Origin: Pseudoduganella aquatica
GTDB taxonomy: Bacteria > Pseudomonadota > Gammaproteobacteria > Burkholderiales > Burkholderiaceae_D
Length of the DNA: 64,000 bases
Assembly: GCF_009857595.1 (NCBI RefSeq)
Contig: NZ_WWCU01000015.1
Coordinates: 62,001 to 126,000 of the forward strand
Direction: 5' to 3'
Positions within the stretch are counted from its first letter, which is position 1; every line of letters begins with the position of its first letter. The notes under the pieces were generated by a model. That model ran no database searches. It saw only the letters and a list, made by a program, of their open reading frames with translations, and had not been told where the DNA came from. Positions 51,812 to 60,599 of this stretch are shown here, in pieces. Both the position numbers and the translations under genes were made by a program.

Positions 51812-54100
51812 ATGAAGAACTTTGCATCCCGCCCGACGGTCATCGCCGCGTGCCTGGCGATGGCGTTCGGGCCGGCGCTGGCGCAGACGGCGGAGAAGCC
51901 GGTGGTGACCATCAAGAAGGATGTTCCGCCGGTGAAGCCGCCGGAGCCGCCTGCCACCCCGGCCCCCGCCGCCCCGCCTGAAGAAGCGGACGTTCCCAGC
52001 GTGGTGGTGGCGGCCGAGCGCCCCACCAACCGGATAGACCGGCAGGTGTATGACGTCAAGTCCGACGTGGGCAGCAGCAACGGCTCGGCGGCGGATGCGC
52101 TGAACAGCGTGCCGTCGGTTGCAGTGGACCCGGACGGCTCGGTCACGCTGCGCGGCAGCTCGAATGTGCAGATCCTCATCGACGGCAAGCCTTCGGCCAT
52201 GATGCAGGGCGATAACCGGGGCGCGTCGCTGAACGCCATCCCGGCCGAGGATATCGAATCGGTGGAGGTCATCAACAACCCCGGCGCGCAGTTCGGCAAC
52301 GAGGCGGGCGGCGGTCCTATCATCAACCTGGTGATGCGGCGCACGCGCCGGCCGGGCGGCTTTGGCGTCATCAACGCCAACGGCGGCACGGCGGGCCGCT
52401 ACAACTCCGCCGTCTCTGGCACCTATAACTCCGGCGTTTTCGGCTTCCAGGGCGGCCTCAATGTGCGCCACGACGGCCGCGCTTCCACCAACGAGACGGT
52501 GCGCGACCGCATTGATAGCCTGTCCGGCGGCATGGTGCACAGCACCCAGTTCGGCAGCATGTCCGGCCTGAGCAACAACAAGGGCGGAAACGGCGGCATC
52601 ACATACAACATCGGCGCCAAGGACACCCTGGCCGCCAGCATGTCCTTCCAGATCCGGGACAATGACCAAAGTTCGCAGGACCGCTACCAGCGCTACGCCG
52701 CGGCGGGCGCCGTGGACAGCGACTACACGCGCAGCACGCATCGCGGCGGCGAAGCCCGCAACTACGGCTGGGGCGCGCGCTGGGAGCACAAAGGCAGCAT
52801 AGACGGCGAAAGCATGAAGGTCGACCTGCGCGTCACGTCGGCGGACAACACCTTCAACAACGCCTACCAGAACGTCTACGCCATCACGCCGGTCGGCGCG
52901 CTGGACCAGAAGAGCTATCAGGACAACGTGACCGGCAACCGCATCGTCGACTTCACGGGCGACTACGAGCTGCCGGTGGACCGCGCCATGATCAAACTGG
53001 GCTACAAGGTGGCGGACAACCGCAGCGACTTCGACACGCTGTACACCAGCGTGGATCCGGTTTCGCATCAGCCCTACGTCAACGTGCAGCGCTCGAACCG
53101 CTTCCACCTGGATGAAAAGAACCTGGCGGTGTACGGCTCCTACCAGACCCGCCTGAACGACAAATGGGGTGTGCTGGGCGGGCTGCGCATAGAGCATACG
53201 GACCTGGACGTTGAGCAGCTGACCAGCCACGTCAGCGCGGCCAACAGCTATACCAGCTACATTCCCAGCGCCTACGCGACCTATAAATGGTCCGACGATA
53301 CCAATCTGCGCTTCAGCTACGCGCACCGGCTGCGCAGGCCGAATGCGAACGAGCTCAATCCCTTTGTGATCTACCGGGACGAGTACAACGTCTCGGCCGG
53401 CAATCCGCACCTGAGCCCGACCAAGACGGATTCCTTCGAGGTCGGCTACGAGACCCGTATCGCCGGCATGGAAACGAATCTGCGCGCCTACCACCGCAGG
53501 GACAGCGACTCCATCCTGATACGCCGCTACTTCATCAGCGACACGGTGCTGCTGACCACACCCGCGAATGGAGGCCGCAGCAATGCGAGCGGGCTGGAAT
53601 TTACGGTGCACGGGAAGATCACGCCCACCCTGTCCGTCAACGCGAGCGGCAATCTGGGACACACGGAACAGGACCTGGTGGATATATACGGCTTCACGTC
53701 GACGCGCACCGCGTCTTCGCTGAGCGGGCGCTTGCGGCTGAACTATAAGGCCACGCCGGACGATGATCTGCAGGCGGCCGTGCAAACAATGGGCCGCCAG
53801 TTGATAGGCCAGGGCATGCGCCAGCCGAATACCACGGTCAATTTCAGCATGCGCCATGCGTTCACGCCAAAACTGTCACTGGTGCTGAACGTGACGGACG
53901 CGTTTGACGCCAACCGCATCGAGACCATCACCGATACGGCGTCGTTGAAGGAAAACAGCATACGCCGCTCCGACGGACGAATAGTGTATGTGGGCTTGTC
54001 CTATCGTTTGGGCGGATTCACGCCGGGACCGGGTTCTATCATGCGGCAGGGTGGCGGCCAGGGACAGGGCCAGCGGGGCTCTGGAGGCGGTGGGCGCTGA
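51812..54100 (+). CDS. TonB-dependent outer-membrane receptor (RG-I oligosaccharide uptake)
   Basis: The 762-residue protein has a signal peptide (about 1-25), a Pro-rich stretch (VKPPEPPATPAPAAPPEE), a plug domain (NGSAADALNSVPSVAVDPDGSVTLRG, VQILIDGKPSAM, DIESVEVINNPGAQFG) and a 22-strand barrel of the OMP_b-brl_3 type. The Gly/Gln-rich tail lacks a terminal aromatic residue. It starts 1 base after the GDSL esterase stop. It probably imports RG-I oligosaccharides. No SusD partner is present, as expected outside Bacteroidetes. Confidence 0.87.
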   Translation: MKNFASRPTVIAACLAMAFGPALAQTAEKPVVTIKKDVPPVKPPEPPATPAPAAPPEEADVPSVVVAAERPTNRIDRQVYDVKSDVGSSNGSAADALNSVPSVAVDPDGSVTLRGSSNVQILIDGKPSAMMQGDNRGASLNAIPAEDIESVEVINNPGAQFGNEAGGGPIINLVMRRTRRPGGFGVINANGGTAGRYNSAVSGTYNSGVFGFQGGLNVRHDGRASTNETVRDRIDSLSGGMVHSTQFGSMSGLSNNKGGNGGITYNIGAKDTLAASMSFQIRDNDQSSQDRYQRYAAAGAVDSDYTRSTHRGGEARNYGWGARWEHKGSIDGESMKVDLRVTSADNTFNNAYQNVYAITPVGALDQKSYQDNVTGNRIVDFTGDYELPVDRAMIKLGYKVADNRSDFDTLYTSVDPVSHQPYVNVQRSNRFHLDEKNLAVYGSYQTRLNDKWGVLGGLRIEHTDLDVEQLTSHVSAANSYTSYIPSAYATYKWSDDTNLRFSYAHRLRRPNANELNPFVIYRDEYNVSAGNPHLSPTKTDSFEVGYETRIAGMETNLRAYHRRDSDSILIRRYFISDTVLLTTPANGGRSNASGLEFTVHGKITPTLSVNASGNLGHTEQDLVDIYGFTSTRTASSLSGRLRLNYKATPDDDLQAAVQTMGRQLIGQGMRQPNTTVNFSMRHAFTPKLSLVLNVTDAFDANRIETITDTASLKENSIRRSDGRIVYVGLSYRLGGFTPGPGSIMRQGGGQGQGQRGSGGGGR

Positions 54101-54107
54101 CAGGGCT

Positions 54108-54140
54108 GGCGGGTTACGCTACGCTAACCCGCCCTACGGG
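54108..54140. repeat. REP-like palindrome (GGCGGGTTA type)
   Basis: GGCGGGTTA and TAACCCGCC flank 8 bases (54108-54133), followed by CTACGGG. It lies between the convergent TonB receptor and NTF2-like genes and may end transcription both ways. Confidence 0.75.
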
Positions 54141-54149
54141 AGCGCCATT

Positions 54150-54620
54150 TTATTTTGCGGCGGCCTTCTCGGCTTCGCTGGACCATACTTTCATGGTCTG
54201 CACCGCGAGCAGCTTGCAGCCTGCGGGCGTGTTCACATAGGTGCGCATGAACTGGTAGCGGTTGCTGCGCCAGGTTTTGCCGTCCGCATTCCACGCCTCC
54301 ACCGTGCTCTGGCCGCGCAGCACCACGGTGTCGCCCAGCGCTTGCGCCTGCACGCCGCTGGTGGTCCGGGATTTGGGCACGGTGGCGGCCTTCTTCGCGC
54401 GCGCCACCACAGCCGCCTTGTCGTCGATGGACGAGACCAGGTTGTGGACCCAGACGAAATCATCCGCCAGATAGTTTTCCAGGAAGGCCGCGTCGTTGAC
54501 GCGCGTGGCCTCCTCGTATTGCGAGTCCCGAGCGATCAGGTCCGCAGCGGGCAAGCAGGAGGCGCCTTGCGCGGCAAACGGCAAGGCGGCGGATAGCAGT
54601 AGCGTCAGGGTCGATTTCAT
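54150..54620 (-). CDS. exported NTF2-like (SnoaL/DUF4440) protein
   Basis: The 156-residue protein has a signal peptide (about 1-19, AAQGA). The cone-shaped NTF2 fold follows: ASQYEEATRVNDAAFLENYLADDFVWVHN, then strands GVQAQALGDTVVLRGQSTVEAWN and WRSNRYQFMRTYVNT. Such proteins bind small molecules or catalyse isomer or dehydration reactions; this one has no clear catalytic set. It lies 4 bases before the DUF6250 gene on the same strand. Confidence 0.78.
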   Translation of the reverse strand: MKSTLTLLLSAALPFAAQGASCLPAADLIARDSQYEEATRVNDAAFLENYLADDFVWVHNLVSSIDDKAAVVARAKKAATVPKSRTTSGVQAQALGDTVVLRGQSTVEAWNADGKTWRSNRYQFMRTYVNTPAGCKLLAVQTMKVWSSEAEKAAAK

Positions 54621-54624
54621 GGCG

Positions 54625-55350
54625 CTATTTTATCAGCTGGTAGACCTTGAAATCGCTGATTTCCTGCCTGGAGTGCGTGGTGCGGAAACCGAAATGCCCG
54701 CTGCGCAGCGGCTCGGGATCCAGGTAGGTGAAGTACGGCTCGCCGTCCACCAGGATGCGCGTGCAGCCCTGGTACACCGCAATGTCGATCTGGTATTCGC
54801 GGTTGGGCAGCAGCAGGTGCTCGCTGTCCGCCAGGTCGCCCAGCAGCACGCGCTGCCCTTTGCCGTCGTATTTGCGGAAGCGCGTGGTGGTGTTGGTGTT
54901 GCCGCCCATGCCCATGTAGTAAAGGCTCAGCGCGTCGTATTGCGCAAACGTGCCGTCGCGCGTGAACAGGTTGACGTTGCGCGGATCGCTGGCCATCCAG
55001 AACTGGTTCAGGTCCGACAGACGGTCGTTGGCGCCGCCTGCCATCAGCATTTTGCGGCGGTAGCTGATCTGGATGTCGCCCGAGAGCCTGGGTTTGAACC
55101 AGACTGTGGCGTCGCCCGCCAGGTCCATGGTCAGCTTGCCGCCGGCTGCGGTGATGCTGGAGCCCGGCGCGGCGCGGTACTCGGCAACCCACTGCGACAG
55201 ATCCTTGTCGAAGCCGTCCGAATGGAGCAGCGCGCCGGGCCTGCCCCAGCTGCTGCATTCCTGGGCATGCGCTGCCTGGATGGTGCACAGGATGGACAGT
55301 GCGGCCAGCGCCAGTGCGGGCGCCGTGGCCCGCGCGGCGGCGCGCATCAT
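54625..55350 (-). CDS. secreted DUF6250 (lectin-like beta-sandwich) protein
   Basis: The 241-residue protein has a signal peptide (about 1-29, AAHAQ). The body is a jelly-roll: LLHSDGFDKDLSQWVAEYR, GDATVWFKPRLSGDIQISYRRKML, DLNQFWMASDPRN, DALSLYYMGMGGNTNTTTRFRKYDG and a late DGEPYFTYLDPEPL, GHFGFRTTHSRQEISDFKVYQL. It matches DUF6250, a family seen in pectin and other glycan loci with no settled function. The start overlaps the tandem CE12 gene (ATGA). Confidence 0.72.
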   Translation of the reverse strand: MMRAAARATAPALALAALSILCTIQAAHAQECSSWGRPGALLHSDGFDKDLSQWVAEYRAAPGSSITAAGGKLTMDLAGDATVWFKPRLSGDIQISYRRKMLMAGGANDRLSDLNQFWMASDPRNVNLFTRDGTFAQYDALSLYYMGMGGNTNTTTRFRKYDGKGQRVLLGDLADSEHLLLPNREYQIDIAVYQGCTRILVDGEPYFTYLDPEPLRSGHFGFRTTHSRQEISDFKVYQLIK

Positions 55351-57080
55351 TGCTTGCCCTTGGCTGAAGAACCGGACTGGCCCTCCACAGCCTTGCCCTG
55401 CGGGGACAGGTAAGGCGCGGCCGGATTGCGCGGCAGGCCGTTCAGCGCGGCGATCACGCTGCGGGCGTTGAACTGCGCGCCGGCGTCGTTGGTGTGGGTG
55501 CGTGCGTCCGAGAAATGGCTGGCCACTTCGGCCGCGCCGATCTGGCGGTAGCCGTCGCTGACCACCATCGTGAGGTCCACAAATTGCGCGCCGCCTGCCG
55601 CCGCCACTTCGGCATCCCACTGCGCGAAGGTGGCGAAGTCGCGGCCCTGCTCCCAGGCGTCCTTGTGAGGCACGGGCGACAGCAGCACAACCGAAGCGCC
55701 CTTCGCTTTTGCGTCGGCCACGTATTTGGCCATATACCAGCCGAAGGTGTGCACCTGCTCCTTGGTGCCGTCCGGCTTCGTGTCTTCCACGGTTTCCGGG
55801 CCGGTGCCCTTGCCGGACGCCCTGCCCTTCATGGCCGGATCGCCTATGCGGCCGCCGTCGTTGTGGCCGAACTGGATCAGCACCACGTCGCCCGCCTTCA
55901 TCTGGCCCAGCACTTTGTCCCAGCGGCCTTCGGTGAGGAAGGTGCGGCTGCTGCGGCCGCCGATGGCGTGGTTCACCACATTGACCTTGCTGGTGTCAAA
56001 GTACGGCGCGATGCGCTCGCCCCAGCCGAAGGCGCCATTGGTTCCGCCGCTGCGCACAGTGGAGTCGCCGACGATAAAGACGTTGGGAAGCGCTGCGTCG
56101 CGCGGCACGTCGCCGCGTATTTTGGCACCGTCCACCACAGGGCGGTCGTCCTCCGCAGGCGCGATATCGGCGGCCTTTGCGGCCAGCGCGGACTGCAGCA
56201 CCGGCAGGCGCAGCGCTTTCAGGCCGGACACCACCAGGCGCGCGTTCAGCTCCGCGCCGGCCAGGTTGGTGTGCACGCGTTCATCCGGCGTCACCAGCGG
56301 GAACAGCTTCATCACCGCGTCGCGGCCCAATTCGTCGTACTTGCGGGCCGCGAGTTCGTTTAGATCGATAAAGCCCACGCGCTCCTGGCGCGCCACTTCG
56401 GCCGCCCAGCCGGCGTAGTCGCCCTTGCCGCGTCCGACCTTGCCGTCCGCATCCCACATCTTGCGCGGAATGGGCGAGCAGACGATGGGGGTTGCGCCTT
56501 TTGCACGGATGGCAGCGATGTACTGGCGCAGATACCAGCCGTAGCTGTGCACCGTTTCGTGCTTCCCGGTGAGCATATTGTCGATTTCCTGGCTTTCCTC
56601 GCCCACGCCTTTGATGGTGCCGCGTGCGCGGCTGTTGTCGTTGACGGCGCTGGAGTCGTTATGCCCGAACTGCATCACCACCACGTCGCCCGCCTTCACG
56701 AATGGCAGGGTGCGCTCCCAGTGGCCGCCGCTGATGTAGGTACGGCTGCTCAAGCCGCCGATGGCGCGGTTGACGACGTTGATCTTGTTCGCATCGAAGT
56801 AGGCAGCGATGGGATTGCCCCAGCCCCACTGCCCTTCGGCGCCCTTGCCCTGGCCATCGTCGCGGCCATTGCGCACCGTAGAGTCGCCGATCAGTATCAG
56901 CGACGGCAAGGCCGCGTTGGCCGGTTCGGGCAACTGCGGGCGTGCCTGCGCGGGATCGGTGTTGACGGCGGCCGGTAACTGAGCCGGTGCGGCCGGAGTA
57001 TTCTGGGCGGAGGCCGATGCTGCGACGCAGCAGGCCAGGATGGAAGCGGCGCGCCCCAGCGCCTTCAGGAATGGTTTCAT
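55347..57080 (-). CDS. secreted tandem rhamnogalacturonan acetylesterase (two CE12 domains)
   Basis: The 577-residue protein has a signal peptide (about 1-26, ASASAQ). Two CE12/SGNH domains follow. The first (about 58-300) has LIGDSTVRNG, QFGHNDSS and DERVHTNLAGAELNA. The second (about 325-560) has IVGDSTVRSG, QFGHNDGG and DARTHTNDAGAQFNA. Each has its own Ser, Asn and Asp-x-x-His set, so both are likely active. It removes acetyl groups from RG-I. ATG 57080 is chosen for the signal peptide. Confidence 0.9.
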   Translation of the reverse strand: MKPFLKALGRAASILACCVAASASAQNTPAAPAQLPAAVNTDPAQARPQLPEPANAALPSLILIGDSTVRNGRDDGQGKGAEGQWGWGNPIAAYFDANKINVVNRAIGGLSSRTYISGGHWERTLPFVKAGDVVVMQFGHNDSSAVNDNSRARGTIKGVGEESQEIDNMLTGKHETVHSYGWYLRQYIAAIRAKGATPIVCSPIPRKMWDADGKVGRGKGDYAGWAAEVARQERVGFIDLNELAARKYDELGRDAVMKLFPLVTPDERVHTNLAGAELNARLVVSGLKALRLPVLQSALAAKAADIAPAEDDRPVVDGAKIRGDVPRDAALPNVFIVGDSTVRSGGTNGAFGWGERIAPYFDTSKVNVVNHAIGGRSSRTFLTEGRWDKVLGQMKAGDVVLIQFGHNDGGRIGDPAMKGRASGKGTGPETVEDTKPDGTKEQVHTFGWYMAKYVADAKAKGASVVLLSPVPHKDAWEQGRDFATFAQWDAEVAAAGGAQFVDLTMVVSDGYRQIGAAEVASHFSDARTHTNDAGAQFNARSVIAALNGLPRNPAAPYLSPQGKAVEGQSGSSAKGKQ

Positions 57081-57204
57081 AGGGACGATTTTATGCCATG
57101 AATTTCGCTCTCCTCGCGTGGCTTGCAAAGAATCAGGAAGATGAGCAATTCAGCTGTGAAAATGCGCACACAATCGGAACCCCGCAACCTGAAATCATCC
57201 AGAT

Positions 57205-58554
57205 ATGAAAACCAGATTCCTCATGCCGACCGTGGCCGCCATCATGATGGCTTGCGCCTTCAGCGGTACGGCGCACGCGCAGATCGGCAAGCGCTTCCCG
57301 TCCGAGCGCAAGGTCGTGAAAGACCCCGTCACCGGCACCATGCTCACCTTCCTGACCAGCAAACCGCATGGGGATTCCAAAATCTATCCCACCCATCCGC
57401 AATGGACGTCGGACGGCAAATGGGTGGTGTTCCGGTCTCGCCTCGCGGGCGGCGAGGCATTGGCGGTGAACGAACAGACCGGCGACATCGTCCAGGTGAG
57501 CGAAGGCGGCTACACCGGCATGCTGAACCTGGCGCGCAAGGCGATGAAGCTGTACTTCATGCGCCCGGACAGCAACAAGGGCCGGCTGCAGATCGTGGAA
57601 GTGGACCTGGCCCGCCTGTTTGCGGACAGCGCGGCGGGCACGATGAAGGCCGCAAGCGAATACCAGCGCGTTGCCGGCATCACCCCGCTGGGCATGGAAG
57701 CCGGCGGCGACATGGCGCTGGACGCGGATGAGGAATGGGCCTACTTCCGCGTCGGCAAAGACGAGGCAAGCAAGCACCTGGCGCCGGGCGTGAAGCCTGA
57801 GCAGCCTTTCGGTCCGCGCGGCATGGGCGCCGGTCCCAACGGCATCGCGCGCATGAACGTGAAGACGGGCGAGATCAAGCACGTGGTGTCGGTCCCGTTC
57901 CAGATCGGCCATATCCAGGCCAATCTGTTCAATCCGGGCGAGATCGTGTTCTGCTGGGAGACCGGCGGCAAGTCGCCGCAGCGCACCTGGACCGTGAAGG
58001 CGGACGGCTCGGGCCTGCGCCCGCTGTACCCGGAAGCGCCCTATGAATGGGTGACGCACGAGGCGGTGATCTCGAAGGATGAGGTGGCGATGGCCATCAT
58101 GGGCCACCGCAAGATCCCCGAAGGCGCAGGCGGCGTGGGCGCCCCGGCAACCGACGTGGGCGGCGCCAATCCGGGCCAGGACGCGGCATGGGGGCCAAGC
58201 GGCACGCGCGAGAAGCCGAGCGGCCTGGCTATCGTGAACCTGCGCACGCGCGAAATGACCATCGCCGGACAAACACCGTCCGGCAGCGGCTTGTGGCACG
58301 TGCACGGTTCCTCCGACGGACGCTGGGCCGTGGGCGACGATTTCAGCCGCAGCGTCTACCTGATCGACCGCAAGACGCGCGAAATGATCACGCTGACGAC
58401 CGGCCACAAGGACACGGCCGCCGACCATCCGCACCCAACTTTCAATGCGGACGGCACCAAGATCGAGATCCAGTCCGCCATGCTGTCCGAGGACGGCCGC
58501 ACGATGAATATCTGCATCGTGCCGGTGCCGGAGGAATGGCTGAAGCGGAAGTAA
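57205..58554 (+). CDS. PL22 oligogalacturonate lyase, exported
   Basis: The 449-residue protein has a signal peptide (about 1-25, GTAHAQ). The seven-bladed propeller of PL22 follows: HPQWTSDGKWVVFRSRLAGGEALAVNE, GYTGMLNLARKAMKLYFMR, HIQANLFNPGEIVFCWETGG, WVTHEAVISKDEVAMAIMGHR and ADHPHPTFNADGTKIEIQS. It splits short galacturonate oligomers into unsaturated monomers. Cytoplasmic PL22 is common elsewhere; here the leader suggests the periplasm. It is divergent from the tandem CE12 gene with 124 bases between. Confidence 0.9.
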   Translation: MKTRFLMPTVAAIMMACAFSGTAHAQIGKRFPSERKVVKDPVTGTMLTFLTSKPHGDSKIYPTHPQWTSDGKWVVFRSRLAGGEALAVNEQTGDIVQVSEGGYTGMLNLARKAMKLYFMRPDSNKGRLQIVEVDLARLFADSAAGTMKAASEYQRVAGITPLGMEAGGDMALDADEEWAYFRVGKDEASKHLAPGVKPEQPFGPRGMGAGPNGIARMNVKTGEIKHVVSVPFQIGHIQANLFNPGEIVFCWETGGKSPQRTWTVKADGSGLRPLYPEAPYEWVTHEAVISKDEVAMAIMGHRKIPEGAGGVGAPATDVGGANPGQDAAWGPSGTREKPSGLAIVNLRTREMTIAGQTPSGSGLWHVHGSSDGRWAVGDDFSRSVYLIDRKTREMITLTTGHKDTAADHPHPTFNADGTKIEIQSAMLSEDGRTMNICIVPVPEEWLKRK

Positions 58555-58559
58555 CCGCC

Positions 58560-59207
58560 CTAGTCGAGCTGCGTCAGCGTTACGCGGCGCAGCTCGTAAG
58601 GCGCGCTTTCGAGCTGGAAGCCGATGCGGCCGGACGACGGCGTGGCCTTGGTCACCTTGTTCTGCACCACGCCGTTGATGGTCACTTCCACCGTGCCGTC
58701 GCGGCTGACGATGTCGGCGCTGTTCCACTCGCCAGCAGGCAGTTCGCTGTCCGCGACCATGTGGGCTTTGATAATTGGGACCGCGCCGGCCGCGCTGGTT
58801 GGCGGTTCTGCGAAAGAGTAGTCCGCCATCGGCAGCAGGTCGCCCACGCTGCCGTTCTTGGTCTGGACTTGCAGGCTTAGCGGCCACACGCGGTCCATGG
58901 GGCCGGGGCTGATGTGCAGCAGCACGCCGCCGTTGCCCGGCTTGCCGCTCCAGCGCCACTCCACGTGCAGCTTGTAGTTGCGGTAGCTGGCGGTGGTGGC
59001 CAGGAAGCCGGCCGGCTTGCCGGTGGACGCGACCACGCCGCCCGGCAGCATGGTGAACACGCTTTCCAGCGGCGCGGCGGGCGTGGTTTGCAGCTCCCAG
59101 CCCGTGAAGTCCTTGCCATTGAAAAGGTCCACGGCGCCGGCCTGGCCGGCCAGCAGCAAGCCTGCAACGCAGCCGGTCCACAATTTGCTCACTCTAAAAT
59201 CCTTCAT
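58560..59207 (-). CDS. secreted DUF1080 (3-keto-disaccharide hydrolase-type) protein
   Basis: The 215-residue protein has a signal peptide (CVAGLLLAGQAGAVD). The DUF1080 jelly-roll follows: LFNGKDFTGWELQT, YRNYKLHVEWRWSGKPGNGGVLLHI, SLQVQTKNGSVGDLLPMADYSF, ADIVSRDGTVEVTINGVVQNK and a closing GRIGFQLESAPYELRRVTLTQLD. The family binds or cuts glycosides. A GTG at 59192 with AAGGA 7 bases upstream is a good alternative start; only 20 bases separate the ATG from the divergent gene. Confidence 0.82.
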   Translation of the reverse strand: MKDFRVSKLWTGCVAGLLLAGQAGAVDLFNGKDFTGWELQTTPAAPLESVFTMLPGGVVASTGKPAGFLATTASYRNYKLHVEWRWSGKPGNGGVLLHISPGPMDRVWPLSLQVQTKNGSVGDLLPMADYSFAEPPTSAAGAVPIIKAHMVADSELPAGEWNSADIVSRDGTVEVTINGVVQNKVTKATPSSGRIGFQLESAPYELRRVTLTQLD

Positions 59208-59227
59208 CTGATACGCTCTCCAATACC

Positions 59228-60130
59228 ATGAAAAAACTCATACTTGCCACAATGATCAGTTGCATCTCGGCGCTGGCCTGCGCCAATCCTGTTATTCCGC
59301 TATGGCCGGAAGGCGTGCCGGGAGCGCGCGCCAATATCGGCGGGGAACAGCTCAAGGAGGGACGCATCTCCAATGTCAGCGAACCGACGCTCACCCTGGT
59401 GGGGCCTGCGGTCGACCGGCCGAACGGCACAGCCGTCATCATATGCCCTGGCGGCGGTTATGTGCGGCTTTCCGCAGACCGGGAGGGCACGCAGTACGCC
59501 AACTGGCTGTCCGGGCTGGGCGTGACGACCTTTGTCCTGAAATACCGGATGCAGGAATTCGGCCATCCGGCGCCGCTGCAGGACGTGCTGCGCGCGGTGC
59601 GCATGGTGCGCTCGCGCGCCAAGGAATTCGGCATTGACCCGGCGCGCATCGGCGTGATGGGCAGCTCGGCGGGCGGGCACCTGGCGGCCAGCGCGGGCAC
59701 GCTGTTCGACTTGCCTGCGGGCCGCACCGGGGCGGCGCTGGACGGCACCAGCGGGCGGCCGGACTTTTTGATGCTGATGTATCCCGTCATTACCATGGAC
59801 CCGGCGGCCGCGCATATGGGTTCGCGCGTGGCGCTGCTGGGGAAGTCGCCGTCGGCCGAGCTGGTGGCGCAGATGTCGCTGGAGAAGCAGGTCACCGCCG
59901 CCACGCCGCCCACGCTGCTGATCCACACGCAGGAGGACCAGGCCGTGCCGGTTGAGAACAGCATCCTGTTCTACCAGGCGCTGACCAAGGCCAAGGTGCC
60001 GGCGGAGATGTATCTGTTCGAGCATGGCGGGCATGGGATGGGCATGAAGGACGGCCTGGGGACGTCGTCCGACTGGCCACGGCGCGCGGAGGAATGGCTG
60101 CGCACGCGGGGGCTCCTGTCGAAGCGATAG
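59228..60130 (+). CDS. exported alpha/beta hydrolase, acetyl-esterase type
   Basis: The 300-residue protein has a signal peptide (about 1-19, SALACANP). The hydrolase fold shows AVIICPGGGYVRLSADREG (oxyanion loop), GVMGSSAGGHLAAS (Ser nucleophile), TLLIHTQEDQAVPVENS (Asp) and EHGGHGMGM (His). It matches xylan and pectin esterases of the BD-FAE or AXE type. The context suggests removal of acetyl groups from RG-I or other pectin. The start has no clear ribosome site. Confidence 0.85.
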   Translation: MKKLILATMISCISALACANPVIPLWPEGVPGARANIGGEQLKEGRISNVSEPTLTLVGPAVDRPNGTAVIICPGGGYVRLSADREGTQYANWLSGLGVTTFVLKYRMQEFGHPAPLQDVLRAVRMVRSRAKEFGIDPARIGVMGSSAGGHLAASAGTLFDLPAGRTGAALDGTSGRPDFLMLMYPVITMDPAAAHMGSRVALLGKSPSAELVAQMSLEKQVTAATPPTLLIHTQEDQAVPVENSILFYQALTKAKVPAEMYLFEHGGHGMGMKDGLGTSSDWPRRAEEWLRTRGLLSKR

Positions 60131-60139
60131 GCGGCTCCT

Positions 60140-60277
60140 GGCGGGTTACGCGGAGCTAACCCGCCCTACGCGGCGCATGCGTTACCGGGAATGGCGGATT
60201 GCGTGTGGGTTACGCGGCGCATACATTACCGAGAATGGCGGATTGCGTAGGGCGGGTTAGCGACAGCGTAACCCGCC
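60140..60277. repeat. REP-like palindrome pair with 38-base direct repeat
   Basis: Palindromes GGCGGGTTA...TAACCCGCC lie at 60140-60165 and 60251-60277. Between them a 38-base unit occurs twice (60167-60204 and 60211-60248) with 3 mismatches and a 44-base period. The cluster sits between convergent genes, like the copies at 26061 and 54108. Confidence 0.8.
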
Positions 60278-60284
60278 GGCTCCA

Positions 60285-60599
60285 TCACGCAAAATGGAAC
60301 ATCTGCTCCAGCGGCCACTCGCGCGGCCGGTTGCCCGGCTCCACTTCCATCAGGTCCGCCATGTAATCCCACCAGCGCTTCATCACCTCCTTCTGCGGCA
60401 GCTCGGCGATCTTGTTGTCCGGCCAGAGCTTCAGCACGGCGAACAAGTGCAGCGTTTCCTCGTCCAGGAAAATCGAGTAGTCGTAGATGCCGGCGTCACG
60501 CAGCGCGCGCGCCAGGTCCGGCCACAGCTCGTCGTGGCGGCGGCGGTATTCCTCCACCGTGCCGGGTTTGAGTTTCATGCGGAAGGCGCGCGAGGTCAT
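60285..60599 (-). CDS. rhaM: L-rhamnose mutarotase
   Basis: The 104-residue protein interconverts alpha and beta L-rhamnose. It has the RhaM pattern: FRMKLKPGTVEEYRRRHDELWPDL (catalytic His), DYSIFLDEETLHLFAVL, MKRWWDYMADLMEV and PREWPLEQMFHF at the end. The start overlaps the GH105 stop (ATGA). It shows that rhamnose is a product of the pathway. No other rhamnose enzyme is in the window. Confidence 0.93.
   Translation of the reverse strand: MTSRAFRMKLKPGTVEEYRRRHDELWPDLARALRDAGIYDYSIFLDEETLHLFAVLKLWPDNKIAELPQKEVMKRWWDYMADLMEVEPGNRPREWPLEQMFHFA

Noticed and set aside
48925-52389. Very long minus-strand open frame (1154 codons) opposite the RG-I operon
   Set aside because: It is antisense to three well-supported genes with recognised domains, has low-complexity composition and no family motifs. 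Such frames are a by-product of high GC.
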